Of a DNA stretch of 64,000 bases, positions 48,546 to 59,214 are shown in pieces. Position numbers and translations under genes: made by a program. Origin of the DNA: Neurospora tetrasperma FGSC 2508 (Eukaryota; Ascomycota; Sordariomycetes; Sordariales; Sordariaceae); NCBI RefSeq assembly GCF_000213175.1, contig NW_009799100.1, forward strand, positions 556,132-620,131. The letters are read 5' to 3'. The notes beneath the pieces are model-generated. The model saw only the letters and a program-made list of their open reading frames with translations. It was not told where the DNA came from and made no database searches. How positions within the stretch are numbered: the stretch's first letter is position 1; each line of letters begins with the position of its first letter.

Positions 48546-49350
48546 TTATTGATGTCATCTGCATTTGAACGTTGCAACTATGAGCATCGGCGGTAACCTC
48601 AAAACGCAAACCGGAGTTGAAGACATTGTTAGGGCCAAAAATTTGAAAGCAAATCAAAAGGAAACGGGATGTAATTAGATAATGTGCTGTAACAAACGAA
48701 CTTGATACACGTATACTCCCTGGATGGAGATTACATCATGGTACGAGCCAATTTGGTGCTCCGGCGCTTGGGCAGGTAGGATGAGCGTACATGTGTTCCC
48801 CGGTGGGACGGTACTGGTTGGTCCGAACGTGAGGGGAAAAAAAAGCCGGTTGCTCGAGCAGTAACGAATTGAAAGGAAATGTCTCGTCACATCACGGCCT
48901 TTTTTTAACATTATCATCGCCGTCTGTGTAGTTGCTGACGAGTCAAAAAATATCAGCCATCTCGGAGCCGAGGGGGTCCTACCACCATCATCCGTCCAGA
49001 GCCATGACGACTGCTCCAACCCCACACGGCCGGGAAGACGATCCTTGCCCAAGAACGGCCTACCACTTCTCGGCTCCGGTTCCTGGGAACCAGTGGGGAT
49101 CGCGTGCCCGCTTTTGACGACAGATAAACACAGCCCGCGCCATGCCCAATCTAGGAGGTGTCAATTGTCGTACGTCTCGGCAATTCCGGTCTGACTCCGG
49201 GCCGCTGACAACCAACACCCACCCACCATTACCAATCGCTGTTTATAATAAGCTGCGTAGTCATCCCCAACAACGCTGATGATTGTTTCACCACCTCCAG
49301 TTCCAATTGTCTTTCAAACACGAAAGGCAACATCATCATCAACCTTGAAT
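48546..49350. other. Intergenic spacer and promoter of the carboxypeptidase-like gene
   Basis: It contains a TATA-like TTTATAATAA at about 49241-49250, about 100 bases upstream of the preferred start at 49351. No other gene is recognised. Confidence 0.45.
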
Positions 49351-51171
49351 ATGGAGAAGGGAACCTCTCTCCCGGTGGCCTACACGCCCACGCCGGCCCC
49401 AGCATCCACCACCCGATGCAAGTCCCTCAAGACCGTCGTCAAAGCCCTCGCCCTCGGTCTTCCGCTCTACGCCCTCTACGCCTGGCACACCAACCAAGCA
49501 ATCATTCCATCTCTCTCCCGCGCCAATGTCAACTTTGCCTCCCAATGCGAGCAACCTCCCCCGCTCAAGCCCAGTCAAAATGAGAAGCTCGACAAGGCCT
49601 ACGACTTCCTCTCCACCGAGGCATTCCTCAACGCCTCCGTCGCCCGCCTCTCGGGCGCCGTGCGCGTCAAATCCGAGTCCTTCGACGATCTGGGCGCCGT
49701 CGGCGAGGACCCCCGCTGGGACGTCTTCTACGACTTTGCGTCCTACCTCAAAAAGACCTTTCCCTTGATCCACTCCAAGCTGCAAGTCGACAAGGTCAAC
49801 ACCCACGGTCTGCTCTACACCTGGGAAGGCTCCAACAAGGACCTCAAGCCGACCTTGCTCATGGCCCACCAGGACACCGTCCCCGTCCCGCCCGAGACGA
49901 TCCCCGCCTGGACTTACCCGCCTTGGTCCGGCGAGTACGACGGCAAGTACATCTGGGGTCGCGGCGCAGGCGACTGCAAGAACCAGTTGATCGCCATCAT
50001 GGAGACGGTTGAGCTCCTGCTCGAAGCCGGGTGGGAGCCCAAACGCACCATTTTGCTGTCTTTCGGTTTCGACGAGGAGTGTTCCGGTCGACAAGGCGCC
50101 GCTCATCTATCCAAGTTCATCGAAGAGCGTTACGGGAAGGATTCGCTGGCTGTCATCGTCGACGAGGGCGCCGGCTTCGAAAAGACATGGGGCACCCTCT
50201 TCGCCAAACCGGGCACTGCCGAAAAGGGATACACGGACGTTTACATCACGGTGCGCATGCCGGGCGGCCACTCGTCTATCCCTTCGGACCACACCAGCAT
50301 TGGCGTCCTCAGCGAGCTCATCACGCGCATCGAAGCAGAGCAGTACCGCACCCATCTGGAAGAGGAAAACCCGTACTTCACCCAATTACAATGCGGCGCT
50401 GCTCACTCGCCTCAGTTTTCCCACAAGCTGAAGAAACTGCTTGCCCATCGGAAGCGCCACTCTTCTTCTTCTTCTTCCTCCTCTTCTTCTGCTGAAACCT
50501 GCAAAACAAAAGACTACCTAGCCCTCGAAGCCGCGCGCGAAGGCGGCCCAGCAATCAAATACCTAATGCAAACCTCTCAAGCAGTCGACGTCATTTCAGG
50601 AGGTATCAAAACCAATGCTCTTCCCGAACGTGTCCGCGCAACAATCAACCACCGCATCAACATAGGCGAAACTCCCCAAGTCGTCTACGACCGTCTAACC
50701 AACCTCGCCGCGCACGTCGCCAAGAGACACGGCCTTTCCCTCCACGCTTTTGATTCTCCCCCCTCCTCTTCCTCCTCCTTTGATTCCTCCTCCACAGACC
50801 TGGAGGTGGAACCCCCCAACTCCCTCATCCTCTCCAAATCCTCGCACGAACTCCTCGTCGCACCCATTACCCCCTCCTCCCCCACCAGTGGAGGACCCTT
50901 CGCGGTATTAGCAGGCACCACCCGCGCTCTCTACGGTGAACAAGTCATTGTCACCCCCGGAATCATGACGGGAAATACAGACACCAGATACTACTGGGAC
51001 TTGACGAGACATATCTTTCGGTGGGGACCGGGGTATGATCCTTCTGACGACGATGCTGGACTGGGTAATATCCATACGGTCAATGAACGGGTCAGTGTTA
51101 GGGCGCATGTGAATGGTGTGAAGTGGTTTTGGATGTTTTTGAGGAATATGGATGAGGTGAAGGGTGAGTGA
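49351..51171 (+). CDS. M20-family metallopeptidase, carboxypeptidase S (CPS1)-like
   Basis: Single exon. I prefer the ATG at 49351 (MEKGTSLP, 606 aa) because a TATA-like box near 49245 leaves little room for a leader before the in-frame ATG at 49279 (630 aa). One hydrophobic segment near residues 30-50 follows a basic stretch, suggesting a type II membrane anchor. Zinc-peptidase motifs follow: 'LLMAHQDTVPV' (His173, Asp175), 'GRGAGDCKNQL' (bridging Asp208) and 'FDEECSGRQG' (Glu242/Glu243). A later 'MPGGHSSIPSDHTSIG' marks the dimerisation-domain region. Ser-rich inserts near 375 and 475 are low in complexity. By homology it trims C-terminal residues from peptides in the vacuole (Gly-X carboxypeptidase). 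Residue numbers are from 49351. Confidence 0.88.
   Translation: MEKGTSLPVAYTPTPAPASTTRCKSLKTVVKALALGLPLYALYAWHTNQAIIPSLSRANVNFASQCEQPPPLKPSQNEKLDKAYDFLSTEAFLNASVARLSGAVRVKSESFDDLGAVGEDPRWDVFYDFASYLKKTFPLIHSKLQVDKVNTHGLLYTWEGSNKDLKPTLLMAHQDTVPVPPETIPAWTYPPWSGEYDGKYIWGRGAGDCKNQLIAIMETVELLLEAGWEPKRTILLSFGFDEECSGRQGAAHLSKFIEERYGKDSLAVIVDEGAGFEKTWGTLFAKPGTAEKGYTDVYITVRMPGGHSSIPSDHTSIGVLSELITRIEAEQYRTHLEEENPYFTQLQCGAAHSPQFSHKLKKLLAHRKRHSSSSSSSSSSAETCKTKDYLALEAAREGGPAIKYLMQTSQAVDVISGGIKTNALPERVRATINHRINIGETPQVVYDRLTNLAAHVAKRHGLSLHAFDSPPSSSSSFDSSSTDLEVEPPNSLILSKSSHELLVAPITPSSPTSGGPFAVLAGTTRALYGEQVIVTPGIMTGNTDTRYYWDLTRHIFRWGPGYDPSDDDAGLGNIHTVNERVSVRAHVNGVKWFWMFLRNMDEVKGE
50459..50491 (+). repeat. TCT-type microsatellite inside the M20 gene
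   Basis: Encodes a polyserine run in a variable linker of the peptidase, so length changes in units of three would be tolerated. Confidence 0.7.
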
Positions 51172-52264
51172 GGTGGAGGTGGATGGGGAGTGAGGTTGCG
51201 TGAGGTGTAATATTTGGAAGAAGATGGGGGGATGGAGCGGTGGAAAGATGGAAGGTAGAAGGTTGATGGGGAGTGAGGTTGAGTGAGGTTAGAATGGGGT
51301 TCAGATGGTACATGGTGGAAAGATGGATGGTAGATGGATGGGAGGAAACAACATGAATGCCTCGGGGGCGATGGGCAAGCGATAAATGAAAATGAAAGAG
51401 AGGGAGAGGAAGGGACATTTGTATCAACGGGGGTGGAATGGAGGATGTTGATGATGCCGTACATGAATTGATGACGAATGAGGAATGAAGAGTAGGTACC
51501 TCCAGCGTATTCCTCTTTAGAAAGAAATATGAAATGAACTGGTTTTGGGGAGTGGAATCTCCAACTTCTATTGGTACATCTCCATCATTTATCCTTAGTG
51601 CAGGACCAGTGATCAAATCAGCCTAATGCGACCTCCCAATGTCATCCTACCCAGCTGATTGTTCTGAAGATGCACGCCCCTGAAAGCCGCCTCATTGTCT
51701 AGCCAGCCATTGTGTCTGGTTCAGGGGACTGCAGTATGCGCATGTTCCCTCGACAACCAATGCATGATGCAGGAGGTGTTGACTTCTTGTTGGATTGATA
51801 CACCACTTCGAGTTTTTGGTCATGTACGATTCCCATTTCCCTTGTCTGATGTCCATATTCACACCATATGGCAATTTTTACACATTATCATTCTCATATT
51901 TTGTTTCTAGAGAATCTACCTGTGAACTCCATTGGATCTCAATGTTTACCGAAGTATGGGTTGCCCGCTACGCCGAACTCCGTGAATACAGCAAAGAGAA
52001 CACCTATAATCATGTACTCGTCCACCTGGCCATGCACAATGCGAATACCTTCCGTCAGCAAGCTCGACACAGAAACTCCTTGACGAGAATCTTTGAGCAA
52101 TAAATCGCAAGCCGGCCGGTGACTAGGTACACCAACCACGTCCTTGGCGACCTGTTTCAGCCCATCCAGCCACAAACGCCATCCCGCCCTGGGTCTTCCA
52201 ACCAAGGGGAGCCTCCATGCAACATGTCTCGCTCGCTTGTCTCTCGCTTACACTGCTCGCACAA
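51172..52264. other. Convergent intergenic spacer with minisatellite-like sequence
   Basis: From about 51170 to 51350, units such as GGGGAGTGAGGTTG and GGTGGAAAGATGGATGGTAG recur irregularly. A GTAGGTACCTCC motif lies near 51493. No gene is supported between the two 3' ends. Confidence 0.45.
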
Positions 52265-53863
52265 TCACTTCTCAGCATAAACCGCCTCATATATCTCCGA
52301 CATCCTCCCACAAACATCATCAAACTCGTCCTCATCCAAGCGACACCACACTTCCATGGTGCTCAACCACAAAATCTTCTCCAGATCCTTACCCGTGGTC
52401 TCAATAATCCACTTTGGATCTCCCCACAGGCGCAAAAGCTTGCCCGTCTTCTCATCCATCTCCACCAGTCCCGTTTTACTGTTGACCACGTCCGAGAAAT
52501 CCGGTTTGACGCCGTTGTGGTGGAAGAACATCATTTTCTTTTGGTCCTGCTTTAACGTGAGGTTACCCACTGTTGACAGCCACGATGAGTCGAACAGAAA
52601 AGGGGAATGGGTATCGATGGGAGCTGGATGCTTGGCTTCTTTGGCAGCTTGCTGCAATGCCCGCCAGTCCTCGACAGGATCCATCTGCTTCATGAACATG
52701 CCGCGCCATTTCCCGTTGGCGCTGCGGCCGTGGGCTTTCGGCATTTTCTTGACGTCATAGAACCCCTTCTTTTGACCTTGGGCGGAGGGGAGCTTGGTCC
52801 ATTCCATGGGTGGGCGGTAGCCGCCGTGTTCGACGGGTCTTTTGGCGAGCTCTTGGAGGACGTACGCAGCTTGGAGAAAGGTCTCCTTGTCGCCTTCTCC
52901 CGGTCCGTGCTGCGAGAGGATGGCCATGTAGTGCGTGGGGCCGTGGTAGTTGTAGTAAGACGCGAGTAGGAGGGTGTCGGCGTGCCGAGCTTTGTCGAGG
53001 ACGATCATGCCGCTTTCGGAGCTCGCGCGGTCGGTGAGTTGCGGGACGGGAATGCTGCCGGCAATTTGGTAGAAGTACTTGGAGCCGGAGGGGACCCAAA
53101 AGTCGGGCCAAGCAATGAATCCCGTAGACTGGAAGGGCTCTGCGCCCGGAGCGAAGATCTTGTCGGGGTTGTTCGCTATGATGATGTCGGCGTCGAGGAA
53201 GAGGATGTTCTGAAAAGTGGAGGTGACCATGGCGAGAAACTTCCACTGGAAGCGATCGAACTTGGGGGGATGAGGGTTCAGGTGTGCCCAGATATCTTCG
53301 AGGTAGATACAGGCCGCGTTATAATGCGGAACGAGATTTGCGCAGAGATTGTCAATCCAAACCGAGGACGAGTCGATGACGATCTGAATGGGAAGCTTGG
53401 AGCCGGATTGGCGCGTCATCACGAGCAGAGTGATGACTTGACCAAAGTTGCCCTTGCCGGCTGTTGTCACGATACCGGTCGTGTCGGCATCGTAGGGGAG
53501 GTGGCGCGCAAACTCGGGGAGTGTCTTGATGAAAGCAGCGTGGGACTTGCTCAAATCACTGACCTCTTTGGGATTTGGCTTCCAGATCTCGGGGCGAGCA
53601 CGGTCAAAGTCGGGTACCCAGTTCAAGGCATCTACCTTTTCCTTGAACGTGAGAGGTGGCGAATGAGGTCGGGCTGCCTCGAGACGGGCAAAGAACTCGA
53701 CCCAGAAATCATTGGGCTCGTGAGGTAAAAGTCGCAGTCGTGTTGACTCTTCGGCGAGGATGGCGGGGCGGTGGTGGTAAAAGTAGATGACCGTGAAGAG
53801 AAGAGGGAGGATCAGAGCAATGTACTTGAGGCCGCTCAAGTTGGGCGAGCTTCCGATCACCAT
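52265..53863 (-). CDS. GT71-like alpha-mannosyltransferase (Mnn1/Mnn2 type)
   Basis: Single exon, 532 aa. The start is the ATG at 53863 in the context CACCATGG; the seven codons open upstream have no ATG. An N-terminal hydrophobic segment (about 10-30) gives the type II Golgi topology usual for these enzymes. The catalytic region contains 'GKGNFGQV', 'LPIQIVIDSS', 'WKFLAMVTSTFQNILFLDAD' with the DxD at Asp224-Asp226, and 'ASSESGMIVLDKARH'. Further family segments are 'GDKETFLQAAYVL' and a C-terminal 'MMFFHHNG'. This pattern fits the Mannosyl_trans3 (GT71) family, which adds mannose to glycoprotein or glycan side chains using GDP-mannose. The linkage is not predictable from sequence. Confidence 0.88.
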   Translation of the reverse strand: MVIGSSPNLSGLKYIALILPLLFTVIYFYHHRPAILAEESTRLRLLPHEPNDFWVEFFARLEAARPHSPPLTFKEKVDALNWVPDFDRARPEIWKPNPKEVSDLSKSHAAFIKTLPEFARHLPYDADTTGIVTTAGKGNFGQVITLLVMTRQSGSKLPIQIVIDSSSVWIDNLCANLVPHYNAACIYLEDIWAHLNPHPPKFDRFQWKFLAMVTSTFQNILFLDADIIIANNPDKIFAPGAEPFQSTGFIAWPDFWVPSGSKYFYQIAGSIPVPQLTDRASSESGMIVLDKARHADTLLLASYYNYHGPTHYMAILSQHGPGEGDKETFLQAAYVLQELAKRPVEHGGYRPPMEWTKLPSAQGQKKGFYDVKKMPKAHGRSANGKWRGMFMKQMDPVEDWRALQQAAKEAKHPAPIDTHSPFLFDSSWLSTVGNLTLKQDQKKMMFFHHNGVKPDFSDVVNSKTGLVEMDEKTGKLLRLWGDPKWIIETTGKDLEKILWLSTMEVWCRLDEDEFDDVCGRMSEIYEAVYAEK

Positions 53864-55394
53864 GGTGACACCCGCAAACTTCAAGCGCGAAGCTTGAGTA
53901 GCGCTTCCAATTTTGTGGTGTTGAGGAGACGAAAGGTGACGGCGGGGTAATCCGTCTCCGTCAATTGGGAGGAAAGATGTTTAGGTGTGGGAGAAAAAGG
54001 TGGGTCGGTAATCGTCTGACTGCCAAGCAAAGAAGGGAATGGGAAGATTCAGTGGTTGACACGAGTCTGGACAATAGTTTGGTGTGGCAGAAAAAAAGAA
54101 GGATGACGTCAGCCGTCAGATGGAAAGATGACTTGGTGTGTGGTTGCTCCCGTGTCTCTTAAGTTCTCCCTTGGAGGTCCTTCCACAGGTCCCTTTAAGG
54201 TGACTTCCGCTTTGTCTCGCCCTATTTGATTCGGCTTCGAGCAACTGTTGGTGGTGGGATTCCCAAGCAATCACAACCTACCTAACCTGGGGTAATGAAA
54301 CCTTCATGAACGGTGGAACCGTCGAAGGAATGGAAAGCACATTCCGCACAGTACAAGCACATTTATTGTGCCACTTCCCGTTCAACGCGCGTGAAGCCTC
54401 CAATGATTTCTCTCTGCCAAGTGTTTGGAGAATTTGGAAGCAAACCAAATCTCACCGTCCGGTTGTACGGCAGGCAGGCAGTCACTTGCCTATTGCAACA
54501 TCCGCTTACATTGTACGACCCATGCTGATATCTTCCCTTTCTTCAGTGAACTCAACCTTCTCCTATTCTACAAAGTCATCCTCGGCTCGCCTCTTCAAGA
54601 TTGTCAAAGATTAGGTCATGATGAGTAGCCTATTTAATTCCTCTTTCGGAACTTTAAAATGGCAACAACGGCTTCGGATGCCAAAACCCGTCGTGGACCA
54701 AACAAACCCTAAATTGGCATTGGAATCTGAGCCAGTGGATGTTCTGGCAATTCCCAAGTTCGCACTGTAGCAAAAGCACCAAGCCTAGGCCCTTGGGTTG
54801 AGGTGCGGTGAGCACTCTGACATTTATAGGTATACCTCTACCTACATGCTTCGCTAAGGATAGGGTAGCCTCCGTGGACCGACCTTTGCTGATGATACCC
54901 TAGCAATACGATGTCGATCAGATCATTCAGATGCAAGGTACACGTTTTGCTAGCGCCAACAACATAATTCCAGACCACGAGGGTGAAAATTTTCTACAAC
55001 TTCAATATTTTTAACTGGCCAGTTGGACCGTACATTAACAGGCTACGAGCTGAGGGTAAAGGGGTATGTTCATCTACCAGGAAGCCACCGCCGCTTCATT
55101 GCCGACCACGAATAGTGCTCGTAGATGATCATCAACAGGGATATAGGTCAGGATCTTCAACATGGGCTCACTATGCTCAACGTCACGACGATGTCGTTTA
55201 AGCACTCGACGAAAACACAACAGGTATCACTTTTAAAACGCAAAAATTTCTTGTGGATTACGGGGCAGAACGTGATCTTATTGTTTCTCCATCCGTTGAG
55301 TAGAGGTATCCGATATACGCTTGTCTGGCTTGCGATGCACTGCCGTCGCGACTTGGACTGTTGTCCCAGTATCTGCAAGTGGATCACGGGCTGG
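53864..55394. other. Intergenic region, nothing recognised
   Basis: About 1.5 kb between the mannosyltransferase promoter and the 3' end of the first exonuclease-like gene. There are TAGGTAGG-type motifs near 54276-54288 and 54826-54845. Short frames show no domain. Confidence 0.45.
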
Positions 55395-56456
55395 CTATGT
55401 GATCTCCCCATACTCAAGGGCACATATACAATCGTCGACCTCGTATCTCTTAGAATTCCTCTGGCCCGAGGAATCCTTCGGCCACTTCTCAGGCGGCGGC
55501 GACAATGCAGCGTTCCTCTTAAACTTCCTCGCGTCCAGCCAGCTCATGTCCAGAGCTTCAAGGTCCGTACCTGCCCGCCTCTCCTTCGAATTGTTGTCCC
55601 ACAAGATCATTTCCCACTCGTCGTCCGACTTTTCCTCTTCCAACCAGCGCTTCCACTTCAATGGTTGGTGGGCCATGGAAAGAATCTGAAGAAGCCCCGC
55701 CACCGTTGCCCAGCAGTCGTTGGTCGCGTTGTGCCAGGCAAACCCCTTGCTGCCAAAGTCGGAGGAGGCGGACGCCAACGAGACACCGAGCGAGTAGAGC
55801 ATTTCCTCGGCCTTGTTTCTCGGTCTGCGAAACCGCATATGGAAAAGCCTGAGGAGTTGGAAGTCCCACTGCTCTGCGCCATGGGCGGTGATGTCCACGC
55901 CGGCCTCGCGGAAGACCGAGGTCTCCAGTCGGGCGTCCCAGTACAGAACGATGACTTTGCGCTTCTTGCCCGCCGCCGTTTCCTTCCGGGAAAGACGCCT
56001 TGTCGACAGCCACTTCATCTTGTTCGTGATGATAGCCATTGCCTTCTCCCTGTTACAGAAGTAGCTCTTGGCAAAGTAGCAGCTGTAAGGCATTGCCTTG
56101 TGGGACTTTGCCTCGACCGTCTGGTGTACGAAGCAACTGTCGGCCGTGAAGTTCTTGTACTTGCGCATGATGCAATGTACAGAGCGGATCTTGGGAAGCG
56201 CTTTCTCGACAGTGAACTTGCGTGACGGCGAGCGATGGTCTCGGGGGTCGTACCAGGCCATGCCAACTTCTGACAGCCGCTCGTAGTACGATGCGAAGGA
56301 AAGGTGGTCAACACACTCAAAGTCGATCGACACGAGGATTGTGTCTTTGAGCTGGTTGTACATGTCCTTGAGGTCTTGAATGCTGGACACGGAGGGAGGT
56401 TCGTAAAGATATTCGTCGACCTGTCTTCCGGTCGACTCTACTTCCTTTGACGCCAT
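55395..56456 (-). CDS. DEDDh exonuclease-like protein (Gfd2/YDR514C-like), copy 1
   Basis: Single exon, 353 aa from the ATG at 56456 (MASKEVES); the frame is open 33 codons further but those lie across the TATA region. It carries the RNase H-fold exonuclease signature. Motif I is 'SIDFECVD' (Asp45, Glu47). Motif II is a 'QWDFQ' segment (Asp198). Motif III is 'WHNATNDCW' with His242 and Asp247 in the H-x4-D spacing of the DEDDh group. A further conserved 'YWDARLE' lies at Asp174, shared with the downstream paralogues. Family knowledge suggests a 3'-5' nuclease fold, probably acting on RNA or DNA; activity and substrate are not shown. It is the most divergent member of the array and looks intact. 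The C-terminal ~60 residues are charged. Confidence 0.78.
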   Translation of the reverse strand: MASKEVESTGRQVDEYLYEPPSVSSIQDLKDMYNQLKDTILVSIDFECVDHLSFASYYERLSEVGMAWYDPRDHRSPSRKFTVEKALPKIRSVHCIMRKYKNFTADSCFVHQTVEAKSHKAMPYSCYFAKSYFCNREKAMAIITNKMKWLSTRRLSRKETAAGKKRKVIVLYWDARLETSVFREAGVDITAHGAEQWDFQLLRLFHMRFRRPRNKAEEMLYSLGVSLASASSDFGSKGFAWHNATNDCWATVAGLLQILSMAHQPLKWKRWLEEEKSDDEWEMILWDNNSKERRAGTDLEALDMSWLDARKFKRNAALSPPPEKWPKDSSGQRNSKRYEVDDCICALEYGEIT

Positions 56457-56538
56457 GTTGAGGAAGGAGGTGGGAGGTTGGAAGATGTTTGAAGGTGAAG
56501 AACAGCCAACGCGACTGTTCACGAGAGAAGAGGGAAAA

Positions 56539-56546
56539 TTTATATA
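56539..56546 (-). promoter_or_regulatory. TATA box of exonuclease-like copy 1
   Basis: On the minus strand TATATAAA lies about 83 bases upstream of the ATG at 56456, a normal distance for a short leader. Confidence 0.5.
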
Positions 56547-57549
56547 GAAAATCAATCGTTACGCGTCTCGTCGATGTCTCGAGCGAAGGTTGAGGTTGTC
56601 GTGAGGTTGACCTCGAGTGTTGAGAGGGTGAAGTTCAAGTTTGAGTTGGTGAGGTAGTGGAAAGATGGCGAGGTTGTGGATGACGGATTGACAACAGGAC
56701 GTGGGCTTGCTGGTTCTATTCAGTCGACTTTATAGATTTACGTTTGAAGGAAGGGAAAGTCAGGTCTGAATTTCGGGAAGTCCTGGTGAAGGTAAATAGG
56801 CAGAGTACGTGTGCTGCTGCGGACTTCGAATTCCATCCCGGCGTTCTTGCGAACCTGATGCTCCTGCATGCAAAGACTGAATATCCTACCGGCATTCACT
56901 GTGCTTTGCAACTTCACTTCCTTGAAGCGGGGCTTGTAGGCAGGAGCACCCTTTCTGCCAGCTGCAAGCCGGAGGTGCGGAAGGTGCGGAAATTTCCAGT
57001 TCACGTCTCCAATGTGCAGGAGAACTCAGGGAAAATACCAGGCACTCCCTCTCCGCTTGACGAGAAAAAGTTGAACAGTCTTCCTTCCCTTTCTAGACTA
57101 TCACTGATCTGTAGATACCGAACCTTGACCAGGACTGGAAGGAGCAGCAGAAACCGAACTCGTGAAGATGGGCAGGAACTTCTTTCAAAAAGTCCCTTTC
57201 CCATGAGTGCAGCTACATGCATGACTGGCTGTACGTTGTGACAACTCTGTGCGCATTTGCCTACAGAGGTACATTATAATATATGTGTGAACCGGAATAT
57301 TGAAGTACCCCTATTCACATTTCTTCTCACAGATTTCTGATGTCCGTCCAGTTAATCGCCGCCCATCCGGCTACCTTTATTTATGCAGCAGCCTACGTAT
57401 ATCGGACTTGCGTCCTCTTACCTCTTCCAAAACTGCCAGATTATCACTGAAAAGGAGACAGCCACTTCTGAATTGATGAAATTGTATGAAATCTAGGTCG
57501 CTCGCAAGTACCCCCCTGCCGTCCAACTTGACAACCCCGACTTTCGGCC
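56547..57549. other. Intergenic region between array members
   Basis: GTTGAGG-type short repeats occur at about 56590-56670. No exonuclease-like residue pattern or other gene was found on either strand. Confidence 0.45.
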
Positions 57550-59004
57550 TCACAAAGCCCATTCGACGTCTTCCACATATCGTTTCTTGCGTCCTCGTTT
57601 GTTCCTTCTCGGCGCCTTGTGGGACCAGTCGTTGTGGTTCGAATTGAGGGCCTTGACGGTGCCATCGGAGTGCTCGTGCTCTTCTCCATTATCTTCCCCG
57701 TTCGGCCAACCACGTCCGCAATCACGATCATCCTGAGCATCCTCAAAACCGTTGTTCTGATCTGGGCTGTCCATGTCGTCAGGCCAACCACTGCTCGTGT
57801 TGTCACCCGAGCTGTCCTTGGAACTCTGGCTCCAGTCGTCGAACCCATCCATACCCTCCGGCCACCCGGTGCCGGACCTGTCGCTTGGGGTCGCCTTGCC
57901 CGATGTCGACTGTTCGAGATTCAAGTTCGCCATCTCGTCGACAGGAAGTCCGAGCATCGAGTTGGAGGCAGTAGCAGTCGTGGCCTCAGCCGGCTTCCAG
58001 GACGTCGTTTGTCCTGGTCCTTGGTGCTTCCAGTTGTTGCCTCCACCCCTCTGGTATCCTTTGCCCTGTCCTCTGCTCTTTGTCTTTGTCCTCGGAATAG
58101 GCGCAATTGCCAAGTTCTTCTGGTAAACTGCCGGATCAACCCACCCGAACGAGATGGGAGCAAGGTCTATTTTGTGGTCAAACCAAGTAACCCATTCGGC
58201 TTCGGTCATCAACATGAACCGCAGGAAAGCAATGAGCTGCACGACAGTGTCATTGCACCCATTGTGCAACGGCAGGCCCGTACCCAAAGCGCCTAGGGAA
58301 CCAAAGGCCTTTTCACCCTTTGTCTTTGCGTTCCTTGAGTTTGGGTTCTCATGGAACCGAGCACGAAATGGATACCAGATTTGGATATCCCATAGCTCGA
58401 TGTTTGGGCACAAAGACGCGAGATCGAGGCCGCCATAGTAAAAGGTGGACTCTTCGCAATGCGAGTCCCACACAATGACCTTGATGTTGCGGGTTATACC
58501 CGCGGCCTTCTCCTGCTCTGTCAAGTTCTGTGTTGAAAGGTCCTTGACGATTTCAGCAAGGCGTCCCATGGTCTCGGCTTTTGTGAGGAAAGCCGAGTCG
58601 ACAAAGCGACAGTGGTAAGGCCTTGCGTGGTGAGCACGGCCAGGGTCCAAGTGGGCGTGGCGATGGTACGGTGCCTCGCAAGTCTCCTCTGTCTTATCCC
58701 GGAACTCTTCGGTGATGATGTGCTCCGAGACTATGAGCTTGGCAAGGCTTTCAAGACGGTCATTGCTGCCGTCACTGGGATGAGGGTGGTCGGTTCTGGA
58801 TAGTCGATTCCTTGTGTCGTATGCCGCGACCCCCTGCTCCGACATCTTCTGATATTGAGTGATGCCGGGCCCGGAGAGGTGGTCGACATTTTCAAAATCG
58901 ACCGATAGGATGACTGGGTCTTGTTGCTTCAGCACATGTCGAAATTCACCGAGTGTCTTGTAAGTCCACACTGGGGCCGGTTCCGTCGCAGTGATATGCA
59001 CCAT
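57550..59004 (-). CDS. DEDDh exonuclease-like protein (Gfd2/YDR514C-like), copy 2
   Basis: Single coding exon, 484 aa, start at 59004. Motif I is 'SVDFENVDH' (Asp36, Glu38). The shared 'VIVWDSHCEE' is at Asp180, 'LWDIQIW' at Asp206, and 'LHNGCNDTV' gives His247 and Asp252 (H-x4-D). A conserved 'HARPYHCRF' segment (about 126-134) is diagnostic of the downstream paralogues. After the nuclease domain (about 30-320) comes a Gly/Arg/Gln-rich stretch 'RGQGKGYQRGGGNNWKHQG', then a Trp/Asp/Ser-rich low-complexity region and a basic tail 'RRNKRGRKKRY'. These suggest nucleic-acid contact and possibly nuclear localisation. A 54-nt 5'-UTR intron and a TATA box precede it. It is the best candidate for a functional array member. 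Confidence 0.8.
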   Translation of the reverse strand: MVHITATEPAPVWTYKTLGEFRHVLKQQDPVILSVDFENVDHLSGPGITQYQKMSEQGVAAYDTRNRLSRTDHPHPSDGSNDRLESLAKLIVSEHIITEEFRDKTEETCEAPYHRHAHLDPGRAHHARPYHCRFVDSAFLTKAETMGRLAEIVKDLSTQNLTEQEKAAGITRNIKVIVWDSHCEESTFYYGGLDLASLCPNIELWDIQIWYPFRARFHENPNSRNAKTKGEKAFGSLGALGTGLPLHNGCNDTVVQLIAFLRFMLMTEAEWVTWFDHKIDLAPISFGWVDPAVYQKNLAIAPIPRTKTKSRGQGKGYQRGGGNNWKHQGPGQTTSWKPAEATTATASNSMLGLPVDEMANLNLEQSTSGKATPSDRSGTGWPEGMDGFDDWSQSSKDSSGDNTSSGWPDDMDSPDQNNGFEDAQDDRDCGRGWPNGEDNGEEHEHSDGTVKALNSNHNDWSHKAPRRNKRGRKKRYVEDVEWAL

Positions 59005-59009
59005 GTTGT

Positions 59010-59063
59010 CTAATGCGAATTGTTAGCACGAACTACTTTGCGCAGTAGCACCAACAGTCTTAC
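59010..59063 (-). other. 5'-UTR intron of exonuclease-like copy 2
   Basis: On the minus strand: donor GTAAGA after ...ACAGCAG, branch GTGCTAAC, acceptor CATTAG, ending 5 bases before the ATG at 59004. It is 54 nt long, in the range of the coding introns here. Confidence 0.55.
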
Positions 59064-59206
59064 CTGCTGTATATCTTTGGTCAGAAATGACAATGAGGAG
59101 AAGAAGGATGTTTCAGTTCGCTGTGATGTGAGCTGAAAAAAGATCCAGCTGTGGTTGTAGTGTTGAGGAGAAAAGAGGAAGTTCGATTTCGAATGTGGGA
59201 GCTGAC

Positions 59207-59214
59207 TTTATATA
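59207..59214 (-). promoter_or_regulatory. TATA box of exonuclease-like copy 2
   Basis: On the minus strand TATATAAA lies about 140 bases upstream of the 5'-UTR intron donor and is followed by a pyrimidine-rich leader. The same element precedes copy 1. Confidence 0.5.

Noticed and set aside
52982-53728. A 248-codon plus-strand frame opposite the mannosyltransferase
   Set aside because: Antisense shadow without recognisable motifs.
55125-56225. A 366-codon plus-strand frame over exonuclease-like copy 1
   Set aside because: Antisense to a gene with conserved catalytic motifs; the amino-acid pattern is low-information.
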